A stretch of DNA of 64,000 bases from Lysinibacillus sp. 2017 (GCF_003073375.1 NZ_CP029002.1:1102001-1166000); one strand, 5' to 3'. Shown: positions 48,382 to 57,477, counted from the first letter of the stretch. The notes: generated by a model not told the origin, from the sequence alone. Made by a program: numbers and translations.

Positions 48382-49635
48382 TTATGCTCTTTTTGGAATT
48401 GCTTTTGCAGCCATTTCCTCATCAAAGTCATTTTCAGATTTCGATACAATCACACAAGCTACACCGTTACCGATTAAATTCGTTACAGCACGTGCTTCTG
48501 ACATGAAGCGGTCAACACCGATTAATAGTGCGATTCCTTCAAGTGGTACCATTGGGAAGGCAGCAAGTGTTGCAGCTAATGTGATGAAGCCAGAACCTGT
48601 TACACCAGCAGCACCCTTAGATGTAATCATTAATACCCCTAAAAGCGTGATGATTTCAATCCATGATAGATCGACACCGTATGCTTGTGCAATGAAGAGT
48701 GCCGCCATCGATAAGTAAATGGATGTACCATCTAAGTTGAATGAATACCCTGTTGGAACAACCAGACCTACAACTTGTTTACCACAGCCTAAGTTTTCTA
48801 ATTTACGCATCATTCCAGGTAAAGCAGATTCAGAAGAAGAAGTACCAATAACGACTAAAATTTCTTCTTTAATGTATCCGATAAAGCGGAAAATGTTGAA
48901 GCCCCAGTATTTAGCAATCAATCCTAATACAACGACAACGAATAAGAACATTGTGATGTATACAGCTGCCATTAACAGCCCGAGTGATTTTAACGAACCT
49001 AAACCGAAGTTACCTATTGTGTACGCCATTGCACCGAAGGCTCCGATAGGCGAGAACTTCATAACAATACCGACAATTTTGAAGAAGATTTCAGAAATTT
49101 GTTCAAAAAATGTAATAACAGGACGAGTCTTTTCTCCTAATGACGCTGCAGCGATACCGAATAGTACAGCGGCAAATAAAGTTGGAAGCAAAGCACCATC
49201 AGCTAAAGCGCCAACAAAGTTTTCTGGAATAATGTCATAGAAGAAGCCACTTAAACCAGCTTCACTATTTGCTTCAGCGGCCGATGTGTATTTTGAAATA
49301 TCTGTATCACCTGCATGTGAAGTATCAATTCCAGCACCCGCATTAATGACAACAGCAACCATGATTCCAATTGCAAGAGCGATTGTAGATACGATTTCAA
49401 AGTAAAGTAATGCTTTACCGCCGATTTTACCAACCTTTTTCATATCACCCATGCCACCAATACCGATGACAACTGTTAAGAAGATAATTGGAGCAATTAA
49501 CATTTTGATTAATTTAATGAATAAGTCAGCTAAAATTTTTAAGCTTGCACCAAACTCTGGCCAAATTGCACCAACGATAACACCTAAAATAATAGCAACA
49601 ATGACTTGGACTGTTAAATTTTTTAGTAATTTCAC
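48382..49635 (-). CDS. dctP: C4-dicarboxylate:cation symporter (DctA/GltT family)
   Basis: 417-residue SLC1-type transporter with eight helices and two re-entrant loops. Signatures: IGTSSSESALPGMM (HP1 serines), PTGYSFNLDGTSIYLSM (TM7 NMDGT-like), ITSKGAAGVTGSGF (HP2). Next to dctB/dctS/dctR, as in the B. subtilis ydbEFGH locus, which supports C4-dicarboxylate (fumarate, malate, succinate) uptake over glutamate. Preceded by a cre site. Confidence 0.92.
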   Translation of the reverse strand: MKLLKNLTVQVIVAIILGVIVGAIWPEFGASLKILADLFIKLIKMLIAPIIFLTVVIGIGGMGDMKKVGKIGGKALLYFEIVSTIALAIGIMVAVVINAGAGIDTSHAGDTDISKYTSAAEANSEAGLSGFFYDIIPENFVGALADGALLPTLFAAVLFGIAAASLGEKTRPVITFFEQISEIFFKIVGIVMKFSPIGAFGAMAYTIGNFGLGSLKSLGLLMAAVYITMFLFVVVVLGLIAKYWGFNIFRFIGYIKEEILVVIGTSSSESALPGMMRKLENLGCGKQVVGLVVPTGYSFNLDGTSIYLSMAALFIAQAYGVDLSWIEIITLLGVLMITSKGAAGVTGSGFITLAATLAAFPMVPLEGIALLIGVDRFMSEARAVTNLIGNGVACVIVSKSENDFDEEMAAKAIPKRA

Positions 49636-49661
49636 TTTTGCTTCCTCCTAATTTTTATGTA

Positions 49662-49675
49662 TGATAACGTTTACA
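49662..49675 (-). promoter_or_regulatory. cre site (CcpA) upstream of dctP
   Basis: Minus strand TGTAAACGTTATCA matches all fixed positions of TGWAANCGNTNWCA. It lies about 27-40 bases before the dctP start codon, where CcpA would repress. CcpA control of dctP is known in B. subtilis. Confidence 0.85.
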
Positions 49676-49680
49676 TTTGC

Positions 49681-49697
49681 AATCATAACGTATGATT
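49681..49697. promoter_or_regulatory. 7-3-7 perfect palindrome upstream of dctP
   Basis: AATCATA-ACG-TATGATT, just outside the cre site. Candidate binding site for DctR or another regulator; inferred. Confidence 0.45.
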
Positions 49698-49840
49698 ATT
49701 CAAAATATTACTTTTGATAATAAAAAACTTATCGTTCATTTTGTTCAATATTTAATGAAAATCTGACGAAACCTTGATATGTAAGTGTTTCCGTTGTTAT
49801 AATACTGTTTTGATTAGAAGGGAAGTTGTACTATAACAAA

Positions 49841-49870
49841 ATAAAAAACTACTTATTTACATAAGTAGTT
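49841..49870 (-). terminator. terminator of dctB
   Basis: AACTACTTA / TAAGTAGTT (49847-49855 with 49862-49870) with U-rich tail in the minus sense, so dctP is largely transcribed from its own promoter. Confidence 0.85.
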
Positions 49871-49892
49871 GGATATTGTTCATTTTGTTCAG

Positions 49893-50945
49893 TTATTCAA
49901 GCGTATTAATTTCCCTGCGGAGCTGCGATAAGTAGCCTTTCGCAGTCAATTTTTCATACGACTTATAAATGGGGTGTAATGCTTGCTTCCAGTGATTTAG
50001 TTGCTCTGCTGATAATGCCTGTATTTGAACTTGGTTTATACTTCTTAATTGCTTTAAGTTTTCTTTATTTAGTGCGATTGCCTGATCATGCTGCCATTGC
50101 TGCATTTCATCAAGGGAATCTTCTATTATTTTTTGTTGTTTGTTATTTAAGGATTCCCAAAAGTCTTCGTTCATTAAGACGCTATACGCAAGTATCCCAT
50201 GATTGGATAATGTGATATTAGGTTGCATCGCATAATAGCCTTTTGAATATAAATTTGAAATTGTATTTTCCTGTGCCAGTATTTCGTTATTTTGACTCGC
50301 TGCGTACAAATCATTAAATGTTGTTACAATCGGTTTTGCCTTTAATAAAGTAAATTGCTCTTTTAAAATAGTACTAGGCATCGAACGAATGGATAGATTA
50401 TTAAAATCTTCAACCTCTAATAAAGGTGTGGATTGCGAAGCCATTTGTTTAAAGCCATTATGCCAAAATGTTAACCCATGAATGTCTATCGAATTTAATT
50501 CATGTAATAAATTTTTGCTAAGCTCTCCATGAAGCACTTCGTAAACTTGTTCATCATTTTCAAATATAAAAGGTAAATCGAGCACTTGCCAAGAAGGAAG
50601 GGACTCTGTCATTTTTGAAATCGTTGGTGCAATCATTTCAATATCGCCTTGTTTGAGCGCGGATAATTCATTTTCATCATTATATAAAATACCATTAGGG
50701 AAAATTTGTACAATCATTTTGCCATCTGATTTTTCTTTCACGAGCTCGGCAAATTTGGTTGCGGCAATTCCCTTAGGTGTATTCTCAGCGACTACGTGAC
50801 TAAAATTAATAATAATTTGGTCATCAAGTCCAATTTGTTCGTCGTCATAGGGTAATTCTTTTTGGTTCCACACATCTAAACGAAAAGAAATCGAAACGAC
50901 TAAAACAGTAATGGTAATCAATGCCGTAATTACATAAAAGCGCAA
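49893..50945 (-). CDS. dctB: TRAP-type dicarboxylate-binding protein (DctB, sensory)
   Basis: 350-residue DctP-family solute-binding protein with an uncleaved or signal-like N-terminal hydrophobic segment (VITALITITVLVVSIS). Body motifs: FSHVVAENTPKGIAA, KFAELVKEKSDGKMIVQIFP (20 residues), and the substrate-arginine region SIRSMPSTI. No TRAP permease genes are adjacent; in B. subtilis DctB assists the DctS kinase in sensing. Divergent from dctS. Confidence 0.88.
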   Translation of the reverse strand: MRFYVITALITITVLVVSISFRLDVWNQKELPYDDEQIGLDDQIIINFSHVVAENTPKGIAATKFAELVKEKSDGKMIVQIFPNGILYNDENELSALKQGDIEMIAPTISKMTESLPSWQVLDLPFIFENDEQVYEVLHGELSKNLLHELNSIDIHGLTFWHNGFKQMASQSTPLLEVEDFNNLSIRSMPSTILKEQFTLLKAKPIVTTFNDLYAASQNNEILAQENTISNLYSKGYYAMQPNITLSNHGILAYSVLMNEDFWESLNNKQQKIIEDSLDEMQQWQHDQAIALNKENLKQLRSINQVQIQALSAEQLNHWKQALHPIYKSYEKLTAKGYLSQLRREINTLE

Positions 50946-51046
50946 AAATATCTCCCCATTTGTCCTAAAATTTTTCTTGAATATTGTACAATAAGTTTAT
51001 AATTAAATGTTGTCTAGTATAGTATATCGCAAAAAAGGGGCACAAA

Positions 51047-52645
51047 ATGAAAATTAAACAATTAACGATGAATGGCAAAATTGTGCTACTTACTTTTTTT
51101 ATTATTGCCTTTTCCTTTTTAGTAGCTGGAATTATGCTGCTAAGTAATCTAGTACAAGAACATGAAGAGACATTAGGTCAACGCGCAATGCTAATTGCAC
51201 GAACAATCTCTGATTTACCTGATATTCAAACGCAACTTGAGCAGAATGATTTGCAAGTAGCGCAAAATAATATTGATAAAATGGTTCACGAGATAAAAAT
51301 TATCAATAAAGCTGAATATATTGTTGTGATGAATATGGATCGGATTAAATTATCTCATCCATCACCAGATCAACTTGGTCGAAAAAGTAACTCGACAGAT
51401 ATTCATGCAGCATTTAGTGAAAATTATTATATTTCAAAAGCAGTTGGCGAACAAGGGAAGATGATCCGCGCATTTGTACCAATATTGAATGATCAAAAAG
51501 TTCAAATTGGGGTTGTTGTAGTAGGTTTTAAATTACCTACATTTAGTAATCTTATCGTTGAAAATTTAAATGCAATACTTCTGACAGCTTTTCTATCGAT
51601 GCTATTTAGCATTTGGGGAGCGCATACACTTGGACGTCATATTAAGCGTCAAATGTTTGGATTAGAGCCCCAGGAAATTGCGAAAGTATATGTAGAACGT
51701 ACCGAAACATTCAATGCCATGCATGAAGGAATTATTGCAGTCGATAAACATATGGTCATTACCATTTTCAATAAAAAAGCGAGCCGTATTTTAGGGGTTG
51801 GAGGGAATCCCAAAAAGTACATTGGAAAAAATATTTATGATGTCCTACCGGATACACGTTTGCCTGAAATTGTTGAAAGTGGACGAGCCGTGTATAACCA
51901 AGAAATTTACGTGAACGAACATAGTATTTTAAGTAATCGTATTCCGATTTTCGTCAATGGTAAAACAGCTGGTGCTGTGGCAGTGTTTAAAGATTTAACG
52001 GAATTTAAACAGCTTGCAGAGGAATTAACAGGTGTCAAAGCGTTTGTGCAGGCACTTCGTATTCAGACACATGAATATAAAAATAAACTGCATACCATTG
52101 CAGGGTTACTGCAACTTGGTCATAACCAACAAGCACTTGATTATTTATCACAAGTAAAAATTGAACACGATCAAGTAACGAAATTTTTAAATGAACGTAT
52201 ATACAACGAGAATATTTCTGGTTTATTACTTAGTAAAATTAGCCGAGGAAATGAGCTGGGCATTCAAGTGACAATTGATGAAGAAAGTCAGTTAACAAGA
52301 TTTCCAGAGCTGCTAGACCATCATGATTTTGTTTTATTATTCGGGAACTTAATTGAAAATGCTTTTGATGCGCTCGTTGGACTTGAAAGAGAGCAAAAGG
52401 AAGTATCGATTTCAATTGATGATAATGACGGCATGCTAGCAATTATGGTATCGGATAACGGTGTCGGCATACCAGAAGAAAATATGGATAGTATTTTTGA
52501 AAATGGTTTTTCAACTAAGCAAAATGAAAACCGTGGAATTGGTTTATTTTTAATTCAGGAGATTGTGAAAAAAGGTAATGGTACAATAGAAATAACGAGT
52601 GAGGTAGGAAAAGGAACGACATTTATTCTCACATTTGAGTTTTAG
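51047..52645 (+). CDS. dctS: sensor histidine kinase DctS (CitA/DcuS type)
   Basis: 532-residue membrane kinase. TM1 (about 12-32), an extracytoplasmic PASp/sCache domain (about 35-170), TM2 (about 175-195), a cytoplasmic PAS (about 215-325), H-box QTHEYKNKLHTIAGLLQLG (His about 344), and HATPase boxes NLIENAFDAL, DNGVGIPEE, NRGIGLFLI. It senses C4-dicarboxylates. Followed at 15 bases by dctR. Confidence 0.94.
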   Translation: MKIKQLTMNGKIVLLTFFIIAFSFLVAGIMLLSNLVQEHEETLGQRAMLIARTISDLPDIQTQLEQNDLQVAQNNIDKMVHEIKIINKAEYIVVMNMDRIKLSHPSPDQLGRKSNSTDIHAAFSENYYISKAVGEQGKMIRAFVPILNDQKVQIGVVVVGFKLPTFSNLIVENLNAILLTAFLSMLFSIWGAHTLGRHIKRQMFGLEPQEIAKVYVERTETFNAMHEGIIAVDKHMVITIFNKKASRILGVGGNPKKYIGKNIYDVLPDTRLPEIVESGRAVYNQEIYVNEHSILSNRIPIFVNGKTAGAVAVFKDLTEFKQLAEELTGVKAFVQALRIQTHEYKNKLHTIAGLLQLGHNQQALDYLSQVKIEHDQVTKFLNERIYNENISGLLLSKISRGNELGIQVTIDEESQLTRFPELLDHHDFVLLFGNLIENAFDALVGLEREQKEVSISIDDNDGMLAIMVSDNGVGIPEENMDSIFENGFSTKQNENRGIGLFLIQEIVKKGNGTIEITSEVGKGTTFILTFEF

Positions 52646-52660
52646 AGAGGGGCAAATAGC

Positions 52661-53365
52661 TTGAAGATCATTCAAGTTTTATTAGTAGAAGACGACCCAA
52701 TGGTGCGTGAAGTAAACCGCCAATTTATCGAGCGAGTAGATGGATTTAAAGTAATCGATATGGCGTCAGATGGCATTAAAGGTATTGAAAAAATAAAAAA
52801 TTTAACACCTGATTTAGTTGTGATGGATATTTTTATGCCCGAACAGGATGGCATTGAAACGTTGCGTCAAATTCGCAACGAAAATTTAACGGTTGATTGC
52901 ATTTCTGTAACGGCAGCAAATGATGTACAAACGATTCAACAAATTTTGCATTTAGGTGTATTTGATTACATTATGAAGCCATTTACATTTGAACGTATGG
53001 AGCAAACACTCATACATTACCGTCAGTTTAAAGAGAAAATGGACTCAGCAAAAGATGTTACGCAAGCGGAATTAGATGAAATGATTGGCCAAGTTTGGCA
53101 GCAAAAAGAAGAATCTGTTTTAGAAAGCACGTTTACACAAGTGCTACCAAAAGGTTTTAATCGAGCAACAATGGATAAAGTACTAGTGTTTTTAAAACAA
53201 TCAGCAGGTGGCGCATCTGCTGACGATGTAGCATCAGGTATTGGTGTTGCACGTGTAACGGCAAGACGTTATTTAGACTATATGGAAAAAAGCCATCTGA
53301 TCCATGTCGATATTCAGTACGGCAGTGTTGGAAGACCAATCAATCAATATTTCATTAAAGAATAA
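52661..53365 (+). CDS. dctR: response regulator DctR (CitB family)
   Basis: 234 residues. Receiver domain with acidic pair EDD at 10-12, phosphorylated Asp in VVMDIFMPEQDG, and Lys in YIMKPF; a C-terminal winged/HTH domain (about 165-230, VARVTARRYLDYM). Starts with TTG 52661 after GAGGGGC. Expected to activate dctP. Confidence 0.93.
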   Translation: MKIIQVLLVEDDPMVREVNRQFIERVDGFKVIDMASDGIKGIEKIKNLTPDLVVMDIFMPEQDGIETLRQIRNENLTVDCISVTAANDVQTIQQILHLGVFDYIMKPFTFERMEQTLIHYRQFKEKMDSAKDVTQAELDEMIGQVWQQKEESVLESTFTQVLPKGFNRATMDKVLVFLKQSAGGASADDVASGIGVARVTARRYLDYMEKSHLIHVDIQYGSVGRPINQYFIKE

Positions 53366-53408
53366 AAAAGCAGAAGCACTTAGATAATGACAAGTGCTTC
53401 TGCTTTTT
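53366..53408. terminator. bidirectional terminator dctR / ispH
   Basis: GCAGAAGCACTT (53370-53381) pairs with AAGTGCTTCTGC (53392-53403), flanked by A5 and T5. Confidence 0.92.
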
Positions 53409-53411
53409 GTA

Positions 53412-54380
53412 TTAGTAAGGCATAATTTTATCAACAGGTTTGGGTGTTTTGATTTTCGGTAGAATTTTGTCTAGTGTAACCGAACGCTCAAGACTATACG
53501 TAGCAGGGTCATTTTTATCGAATTTTTCTAAAAATGCGATGACCTCTTTTACGATTGGTGTTGGTGTAGAAGCACCAGCTGTAACCGCGACCGTTTCGAC
53601 ATTTTCAAGCCATTCGATTTTTAGCTCAGAAAGGTCTGAAATACGGTAAGATGATGTACCTGCAATTTCCACAGATACTTGTGTTAAACGGTTTGAGTTG
53701 TTTGATTTTGGATCACCAACAACGATTAAAAGGTCCGCAACACCAGCCTGTTTAGCTACCGCTTCTTGACGTACTTGTGTGGCTAAGCAAATTTCTTTAT
53801 GCACTTCGATATGTGGGAACTTTTCTTTTAGGCTATCCATTAAGAAAGCAACGTCCCATTGACTCATTGTCGTTTGATTTGTTACGAGAATTTTTTCGTT
53901 ATTAAATGATAAATTTTCAATATCATTCATCGATTGAACAAGGTGAACACGGTCAGGAGCGACACCAATTGCCCCTTCAGGCTCAGGGTGATTTCTCTTC
54001 CCAATGTAAATAATATCATAACCCTCAGCCGTTTTTTCACGGATTAGGTCATGTGTTACCGTTACGTCTGGGCAAGTTGCATCGATAGAAACAAGTCCTT
54101 TACGTTTCGCAATTTCACGAATTTCAGGAGAAACCCCGTGTGCTGTAAAGATAACCGTTCCTTCTTCAACTTGTTCGATTATATCTTTACGGTTTTCACC
54201 ATCAAGTGTAATAATACCGTCTTGTTCGAACGCATCTGTGACATGTTTATTATGGACAATCATACCTAATATGTAGATTGGTCTTGGTAAAGTTTTGTCA
54301 AGTGCTGCATTACGCGCAATGATCATCGCATCCACAACACCATAGCAATAACCACGAGGATTAATTTTAATTACTTTCAT
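53412..54380 (-). CDS. ispH: HMB-PP reductase IspH
   Basis: 322-residue [4Fe-4S] enzyme, last step of the MEP isoprenoid pathway, making IPP and DMAPP. Cluster cysteines: C12 (GYCYGV), in DATCPDV and in [10 protein letters not shown]-type region; active-site TNQTTMS and SNNSNRL segments present. A C-terminal extension of about 25 residues ([15 protein letters not shown]) is typical of Bacillus-type IspH. AAAGGAG ribosome-binding site. Confidence 0.96.
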   Translation of the reverse strand: MKVIKINPRGYCYGVVDAMIIARNAALDKTLPRPIYILGMIVHNKHVTDAFEQDGIITLDGENRKDIIEQVEEGTVIFTAHGVSPEIREIAKRKGLVSIDATCPDVTVTHDLIREKTAEGYDIIYIGKRNHPEPEGAIGVAPDRVHLVQSMNDIENLSFNNEKILVTNQTTMSQWDVAFLMDSLKEKFPHIEVHKEICLATQVRQEAVAKQAGVADLLIVVGDPKSNNSNRLTQVSVEIAGTSSYRISDLSELKIEWLENVETVAVTAGASTPTPIVKEVIAFLEKFDKNDPATYSLERSVTLDKILPKIKTPKPVDKIMPY

Positions 54381-54733
54381 TTTTGTTCGAAACTCCTTTC
54401 AAAGCTCAGTACCTTTATTATATAGGACGTTCATGCTTTATACAAAGTTCGATTACTGTTTTGTATGCTAAACTGATTTCACAATAATACTAGAGGAAAT
54501 TAACAGATGATACATATCAACTAATAATCGATTACTTCAAAGCACCTCTGAAGGCGATTTGAGTGAAATGCGTAAATACAGAGTGAAGCTAAAAGAAAAG
54601 TAAAGAAGGAATAAGTCAAGAAATGTTCATCATTTAACCTGACATTCATTATTTACAGAGCGTATTCTCCTATTGCTACCTTTTCATTGTGTATAATAAT
54701 GGCAATGAATAGCGGGAAATCGGGGGAAACTAA
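54381..54733. other. 353-base spacer, no supported gene
   Basis: Holds the ispH leader (minus) and the leader of the DUF1450 gene (plus). A 30-codon open stretch (about 54507-54603, ...NRLLQSTSEGDLSEM...) has no start and no known relative. TATAAT at 54692-54697 is a -10 candidate for the next gene, with a weak -35. Confidence 0.35.
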
Positions 54734-55012
54734 ATGGCTTTTTCATTTTTTAAGCGCAATAAAGAAAAATCATTAAAAAACCAGGTGGAATTTTGCATGA
54801 CCAATTTATCACTAGGTGCAGCCGATGCTTATGATGTGCTCGTTGAAAGAGAAGACGTTGAAATTACTGAATCTGGCTGTACATCAAACTGTGAAATTTG
54901 TGAATGTCACCTTTTTGCGATTGTAAATGGGGAACTTTTGAAGGCACAAGATGCGAATGAATTAGTGAAGATTATTCAAGAAGAATTAGAAATGAATTCG
55001 ATAGCGTTTTAA
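54734..55012 (+). CDS. DUF1450 (YuzB-family) protein
   Basis: 92 residues. The core resembles B. subtilis YuzB: VEFCMTNLSLGAADAYDVL, then GCTSNCEICECHLFAIVNGE with four cysteines that may bind metal. Function unknown. Cytoplasmic. Ended by the terminator at 55021. Confidence 0.8.
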   Translation: MAFSFFKRNKEKSLKNQVEFCMTNLSLGAADAYDVLVEREDVEITESGCTSNCEICECHLFAIVNGELLKAQDANELVKIIQEELEMNSIAF

Positions 55013-55020
55013 GTGAAAAG

Positions 55021-55054
55021 ACATGTCCCCTTATTGGATAGGACATGTTTTTTT
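55021..55054. terminator. terminator of the DUF1450 gene
   Basis: ACATGTCC (55021-55028) pairs with GGACATGT (55041-55048), T7 tail. It also ends next to the convergent gene at 55056. Confidence 0.9.
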
Positions 55055-55055
55055 A

Positions 55056-55250
55056 TTAGTCTCGATATTCTTCAAAATTTTCAACATAAAGTGTCACATG
55101 TCCACAAACGGTACAAACAGCTGCCTTTAAATAGTTTTGTGTGTTTTTAAATAAACCTTTGCGCTTTTTTTGTACATAAACGCCATGTGTAGATTCTAAT
55201 GTACAGCCCATTTCCATATGAGAATGACAATCTGGACAATTCCGAACCAT
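55056..55250 (-). CDS. small zinc-ribbon protein
   Basis: 64 residues with two knuckles, CPDCH (residues 5-9) and CTVCGH (46-51), a typical zinc ribbon. No other domain. Such proteins are often nucleic-acid or protein adaptors; no role can be assigned. No strong ribosome-binding site is visible. Confidence 0.6.
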   Translation of the reverse strand: MVRNCPDCHSHMEMGCTLESTHGVYVQKKRKGLFKNTQNYLKAAVCTVCGHVTLYVENFEEYRD

Positions 55251-55390
55251 ATGTATCCCAACTTTCTAAATAATTTACTTGTACTTTTTTATACGAATTT
55301 ACGACAATTTTGTTTCAAAATGTTGAAAAAAGAAGAGAAATTTCCCATTCACTCATTTTTTCAGCTATCATAAGAATGTGAGGTGAAATG

Positions 55391-56125
55391 ATGATATTTG
55401 TATTCGATTTAGATGGAACGATTTGTTTTAGTGGCGCGCCTTTAGATAAAAAAATTGTTGGCGCATTACATACGATAATCGAGCAAGGACATGAAGTGAT
55501 TTTCGCATCGGCTCGTCCGATTCGTGATATGCTTCCGGTCATTCCAACGTCGCTTCAAACATGCCGTATGATTGGCAGTAACGGGGCATTTACATATGTA
55601 GACGGATTTATCGAGGTGGAGTTTTTACATTCAAGTATTCAATCGCAAATTGTTGAGTTAGTGGAATCGCACGAATTAGCTTATTTAGCAGACAGTGATT
55701 GGAATTATGCTTATACGGGAAGTAAAAACCATCCAATGTATAGTGGCATTGATAGTGAGAAAAAGGCTGAAAAAGTGTCCATTCATGAATTAACAGGCTT
55801 TTCAAAAGTTTTGCTATTTGATCCACCAACGAGCGTGAAGAACTTTGTTAAAACGCTTCCAGTTACAACATTTGAATACACAGAAGAGAAAATTCTAGAC
55901 ATATGTTCGCCAAATCTAAATAAAATTAAAGGCTTGGAACGATTAGGTGTTACACATTATATTGCGTTTGGTAACGATGTCAATGACTTACTTATGTTCA
56001 AACAAGCGTCTCACAGTGTATGCGTTGGTATGCATTCCGTAGGCAACCATGCTACTGAGCGAATAGCACAGCATGATGTTCATGTCAAAATTGTGGAGCT
56101 CGGTCAAAAATGGCCAATTTCTTAA
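55391..56125 (+). CDS. HAD-family hydrolase (Cof type)
   Basis: 244-residue HAD-IIB phosphatase. Motif I FDLDGTI (nucleophile Asp), motif II FASARP, motif III Lys region near NLNKIKGLE and motif IV FGNDVNDLLMF. Likely sugar-phosphate or nucleotide phosphatase. ATG 55391 is favoured by its distance from AGGTG; ATG 55388 is the alternative. Followed at 12 bases by an acetyltransferase, so probably one transcript. Confidence 0.88.
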   Translation: MIFVFDLDGTICFSGAPLDKKIVGALHTIIEQGHEVIFASARPIRDMLPVIPTSLQTCRMIGSNGAFTYVDGFIEVEFLHSSIQSQIVELVESHELAYLADSDWNYAYTGSKNHPMYSGIDSEKKAEKVSIHELTGFSKVLLFDPPTSVKNFVKTLPVTTFEYTEEKILDICSPNLNKIKGLERLGVTHYIAFGNDVNDLLMFKQASHSVCVGMHSVGNHATERIAQHDVHVKIVELGQKWPIS

Positions 56126-56137
56126 GGAGTTGTGCAA

Positions 56138-56584
56138 ATGATTCGTCAAGTTTTCGATAATAAAAAGCAATTCCTTCCGCTATTATTATTAGCAGATGAG
56201 CAGGAAAGTATGATCGATCGTTATTTAGAACGTGGTGAGCTATTTGTATTAGAAGAGGCGAGTGAAGTGAGGGCAATTTGTGTCGTGACAAATGAAGGCG
56301 ACGGATTGTTTGAAATAAAAAATCTTGCAACTATACCTAATCAACAACGTAAAGGCTATGGCAAACAGATTGTATCCTATGCTTGCAATTATTTTGCAAA
56401 ATTAGGCCATACGATGCAAGTGGGGACGGGGGATAGCCCATTAACCATTCCATTTTATGAAGCTTGTGGTTTTATAAAGTCGCATTCAATCGAGAACTTT
56501 TTTACTGAAAACTACGATGAACCAATTTTTGAAGCAGGCAAGCAGTTAGTCCATATGATTATTTTAAGAAAAAAATTAAATTAA
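56138..56584 (+). CDS. GNAT-family N-acetyltransferase
   Basis: 148 residues. Motif A (acetyl-CoA pyrophosphate loop) is IPNQQRKGYGKQIV; motif B region FYEACGF. Substrate unknown. ATG 56138 is 8 bases after AAGGAG. Similar to short YvbK/YhbS-type acetyltransferases in fold only. Confidence 0.8.
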   Translation: MIRQVFDNKKQFLPLLLLADEQESMIDRYLERGELFVLEEASEVRAICVVTNEGDGLFEIKNLATIPNQQRKGYGKQIVSYACNYFAKLGHTMQVGTGDSPLTIPFYEACGFIKSHSIENFFTENYDEPIFEAGKQLVHMIILRKKLN

Positions 56585-56624
56585 AAAGGGTATGTCCGGA
56601 AATTCTTTCTGGACATACCCTTTT
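56584..56624. terminator. terminator of HAD-GNAT pair
   Basis: AAAAGGGTATGTCC (56584-56597) pairs with GGACATACCCTTTT (56611-56624); A-rich left and T-rich right make it bidirectional. Confidence 0.92.
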
Positions 56625-56659
56625 CTTACGAGAATGGAAACCAGCACTATGTTGGTCAT

Positions 56660-56698
56660 GAATGCGTTGTCACAAGGATGTGACGTTTTTTTGCATTC
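56660..56698 (+). terminator. second, stand-alone terminator-like hairpin
   Basis: GTCACA-AGGA-TGTGAC (56669-56684) followed by GTTTTTTT, enclosed by GAATGC / GCATTC (56660-56665, 56693-56698). There is no gene between it and the previous terminator. Confidence 0.6.
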
Positions 56699-56742
56699 GA
56701 TCTTTTTACTTTATGCGGATATTTAATACTAAAATGGTAAAT

Positions 56743-56770
56743 TGTCGCAAAAGGTATACCCTTTGCGACA
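56743..56770 (-). terminator. 28-bp near-perfect palindrome downstream of the VrrA-like gene
   Basis: TGTCGCAAA and TTTGCGACA flank GGTATACC with a single A/C mismatch pair. Probably the 3' hairpin of the minus-strand gene at 56794, but its U-tract is poor. Confidence 0.5.
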
Positions 56771-56793
56771 TACCCCTTTTCATTTAGAAAATA

Positions 56794-57318
56794 TTATTCA
56801 AACGGTGGTTGAAAAATCATTGGTACAGATGGACGATTTTTCAAAGGGGTTCTTTGTTGTTCCTGTTGTTCCTGTTGTTGTCGCTGTCTTCTACCTCGCC
56901 GTTCGACTGGTGCTACTGCAGTAGAAGAATCTAATACATCATCATCTGGGGAACCTTTAAAGCCTTTGTATAAACGCCATAAAGCTGGCAAATTTTTAAA
57001 CATCGGTGCGGCTTGTTGAACGTAAGGTGTAAACTTTTGCGCATTGGTAAATAATGAATTTGCTCCTGCTAAAAAACTTTCGAGACGTGGTGCACCACCA
57101 ACTGCTTGCGTTGGAAGTTGCGTTGGAAATTGCGTTGGAAGTTGTGATGGAAATTGTGATGGGAATTGAGATGGAATTTGTGGCGGAATTTGCGGTGGTA
57201 TTGGCATCTGTGAAGTGAAGGGTGTTCTCATAAAATTCGGTGCAAACATCGGAAAACGGGGCGGTATCGGTATTTGATTCATCGTGTAGCTAGGTGGGCC
57301 AAAATTAAATGGACGCAT
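56794..57318 (-). CDS. YqfQ/VrrA-family protein with tetrapeptide repeats
   Basis: 174 residues. Pro/Met/Gln-rich N-terminus, then eight tandem [ILF]P[PST]Q units (about residues 38-70), a hydrophobic helical core (SLFTNAQKFTPYVQQAAPMF), and a basic Gln-rich tail (RRGRRQRQQQEQQEQQR). It lies next to cshB like B. subtilis yqfQ and B. anthracis vrrA. Function unknown; family members occur in spore formers. ATG 57318 after AAAGGAG. Confidence 0.8.
   Translation of the reverse strand: MRPFNFGPPSYTMNQIPIPPRFPMFAPNFMRTPFTSQMPIPPQIPPQIPSQFPSQFPSQLPTQFPTQLPTQAVGGAPRLESFLAGANSLFTNAQKFTPYVQQAAPMFKNLPALWRLYKGFKGSPDDDVLDSSTAVAPVERRGRRQRQQQEQQEQQRTPLKNRPSVPMIFQPPFE
57106..57201. repeat. 12-bp tandem repeat (8 copies) inside the VrrA-like gene
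   Basis: Eight consecutive 12-mers beginning TTG, e.g. TTGCGTTGGAAG, TTGCGTTGGAAA, TTGTGATGGAAA. On the minus strand they encode IPPQ, IPPQ, IPSQ, FPSQ, FPSQ, LPTQ, FPTQ, LPTQ. Unit length equals that of the vrrA variable repeat of B. anthracis. Confidence 0.95.
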
Positions 57319-57477
57319 AAGGAGCTCCTTTCTCAAAATCGCCATGATTTTCTACATTTCTTTTATTAATTCTTCTTAACTGTTTGACGAAGAAACTTTT
57401 TATAGTTATGATATGCAGATGGTCTCTTAAATGTACGAAACATGGTACAATAGGATAGATGTAAGGAGGTACGAACA

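Noticed and set aside
48719-49240. Long plus-strand frame opposite dctP
   Set aside because: It is the mirror of a real transporter with strong signatures; composition is that of an antisense shadow.
49789-49802. Second cre-like site in the dctP leader (TGTAAGTGTTTCCG)
   Set aside because: Breaks the central CG and two further fixed positions of the consensus.
54507-54603. Thirty-codon open stretch upstream of the DUF1450 gene
   Set aside because: No start codon, no ribosome-binding site and no recognisable family; likely chance.
57106-57201. Tandem repeats as a CRISPR array
   Set aside because: Units are 12 bp, contiguous without spacers and in frame inside a coding gene.
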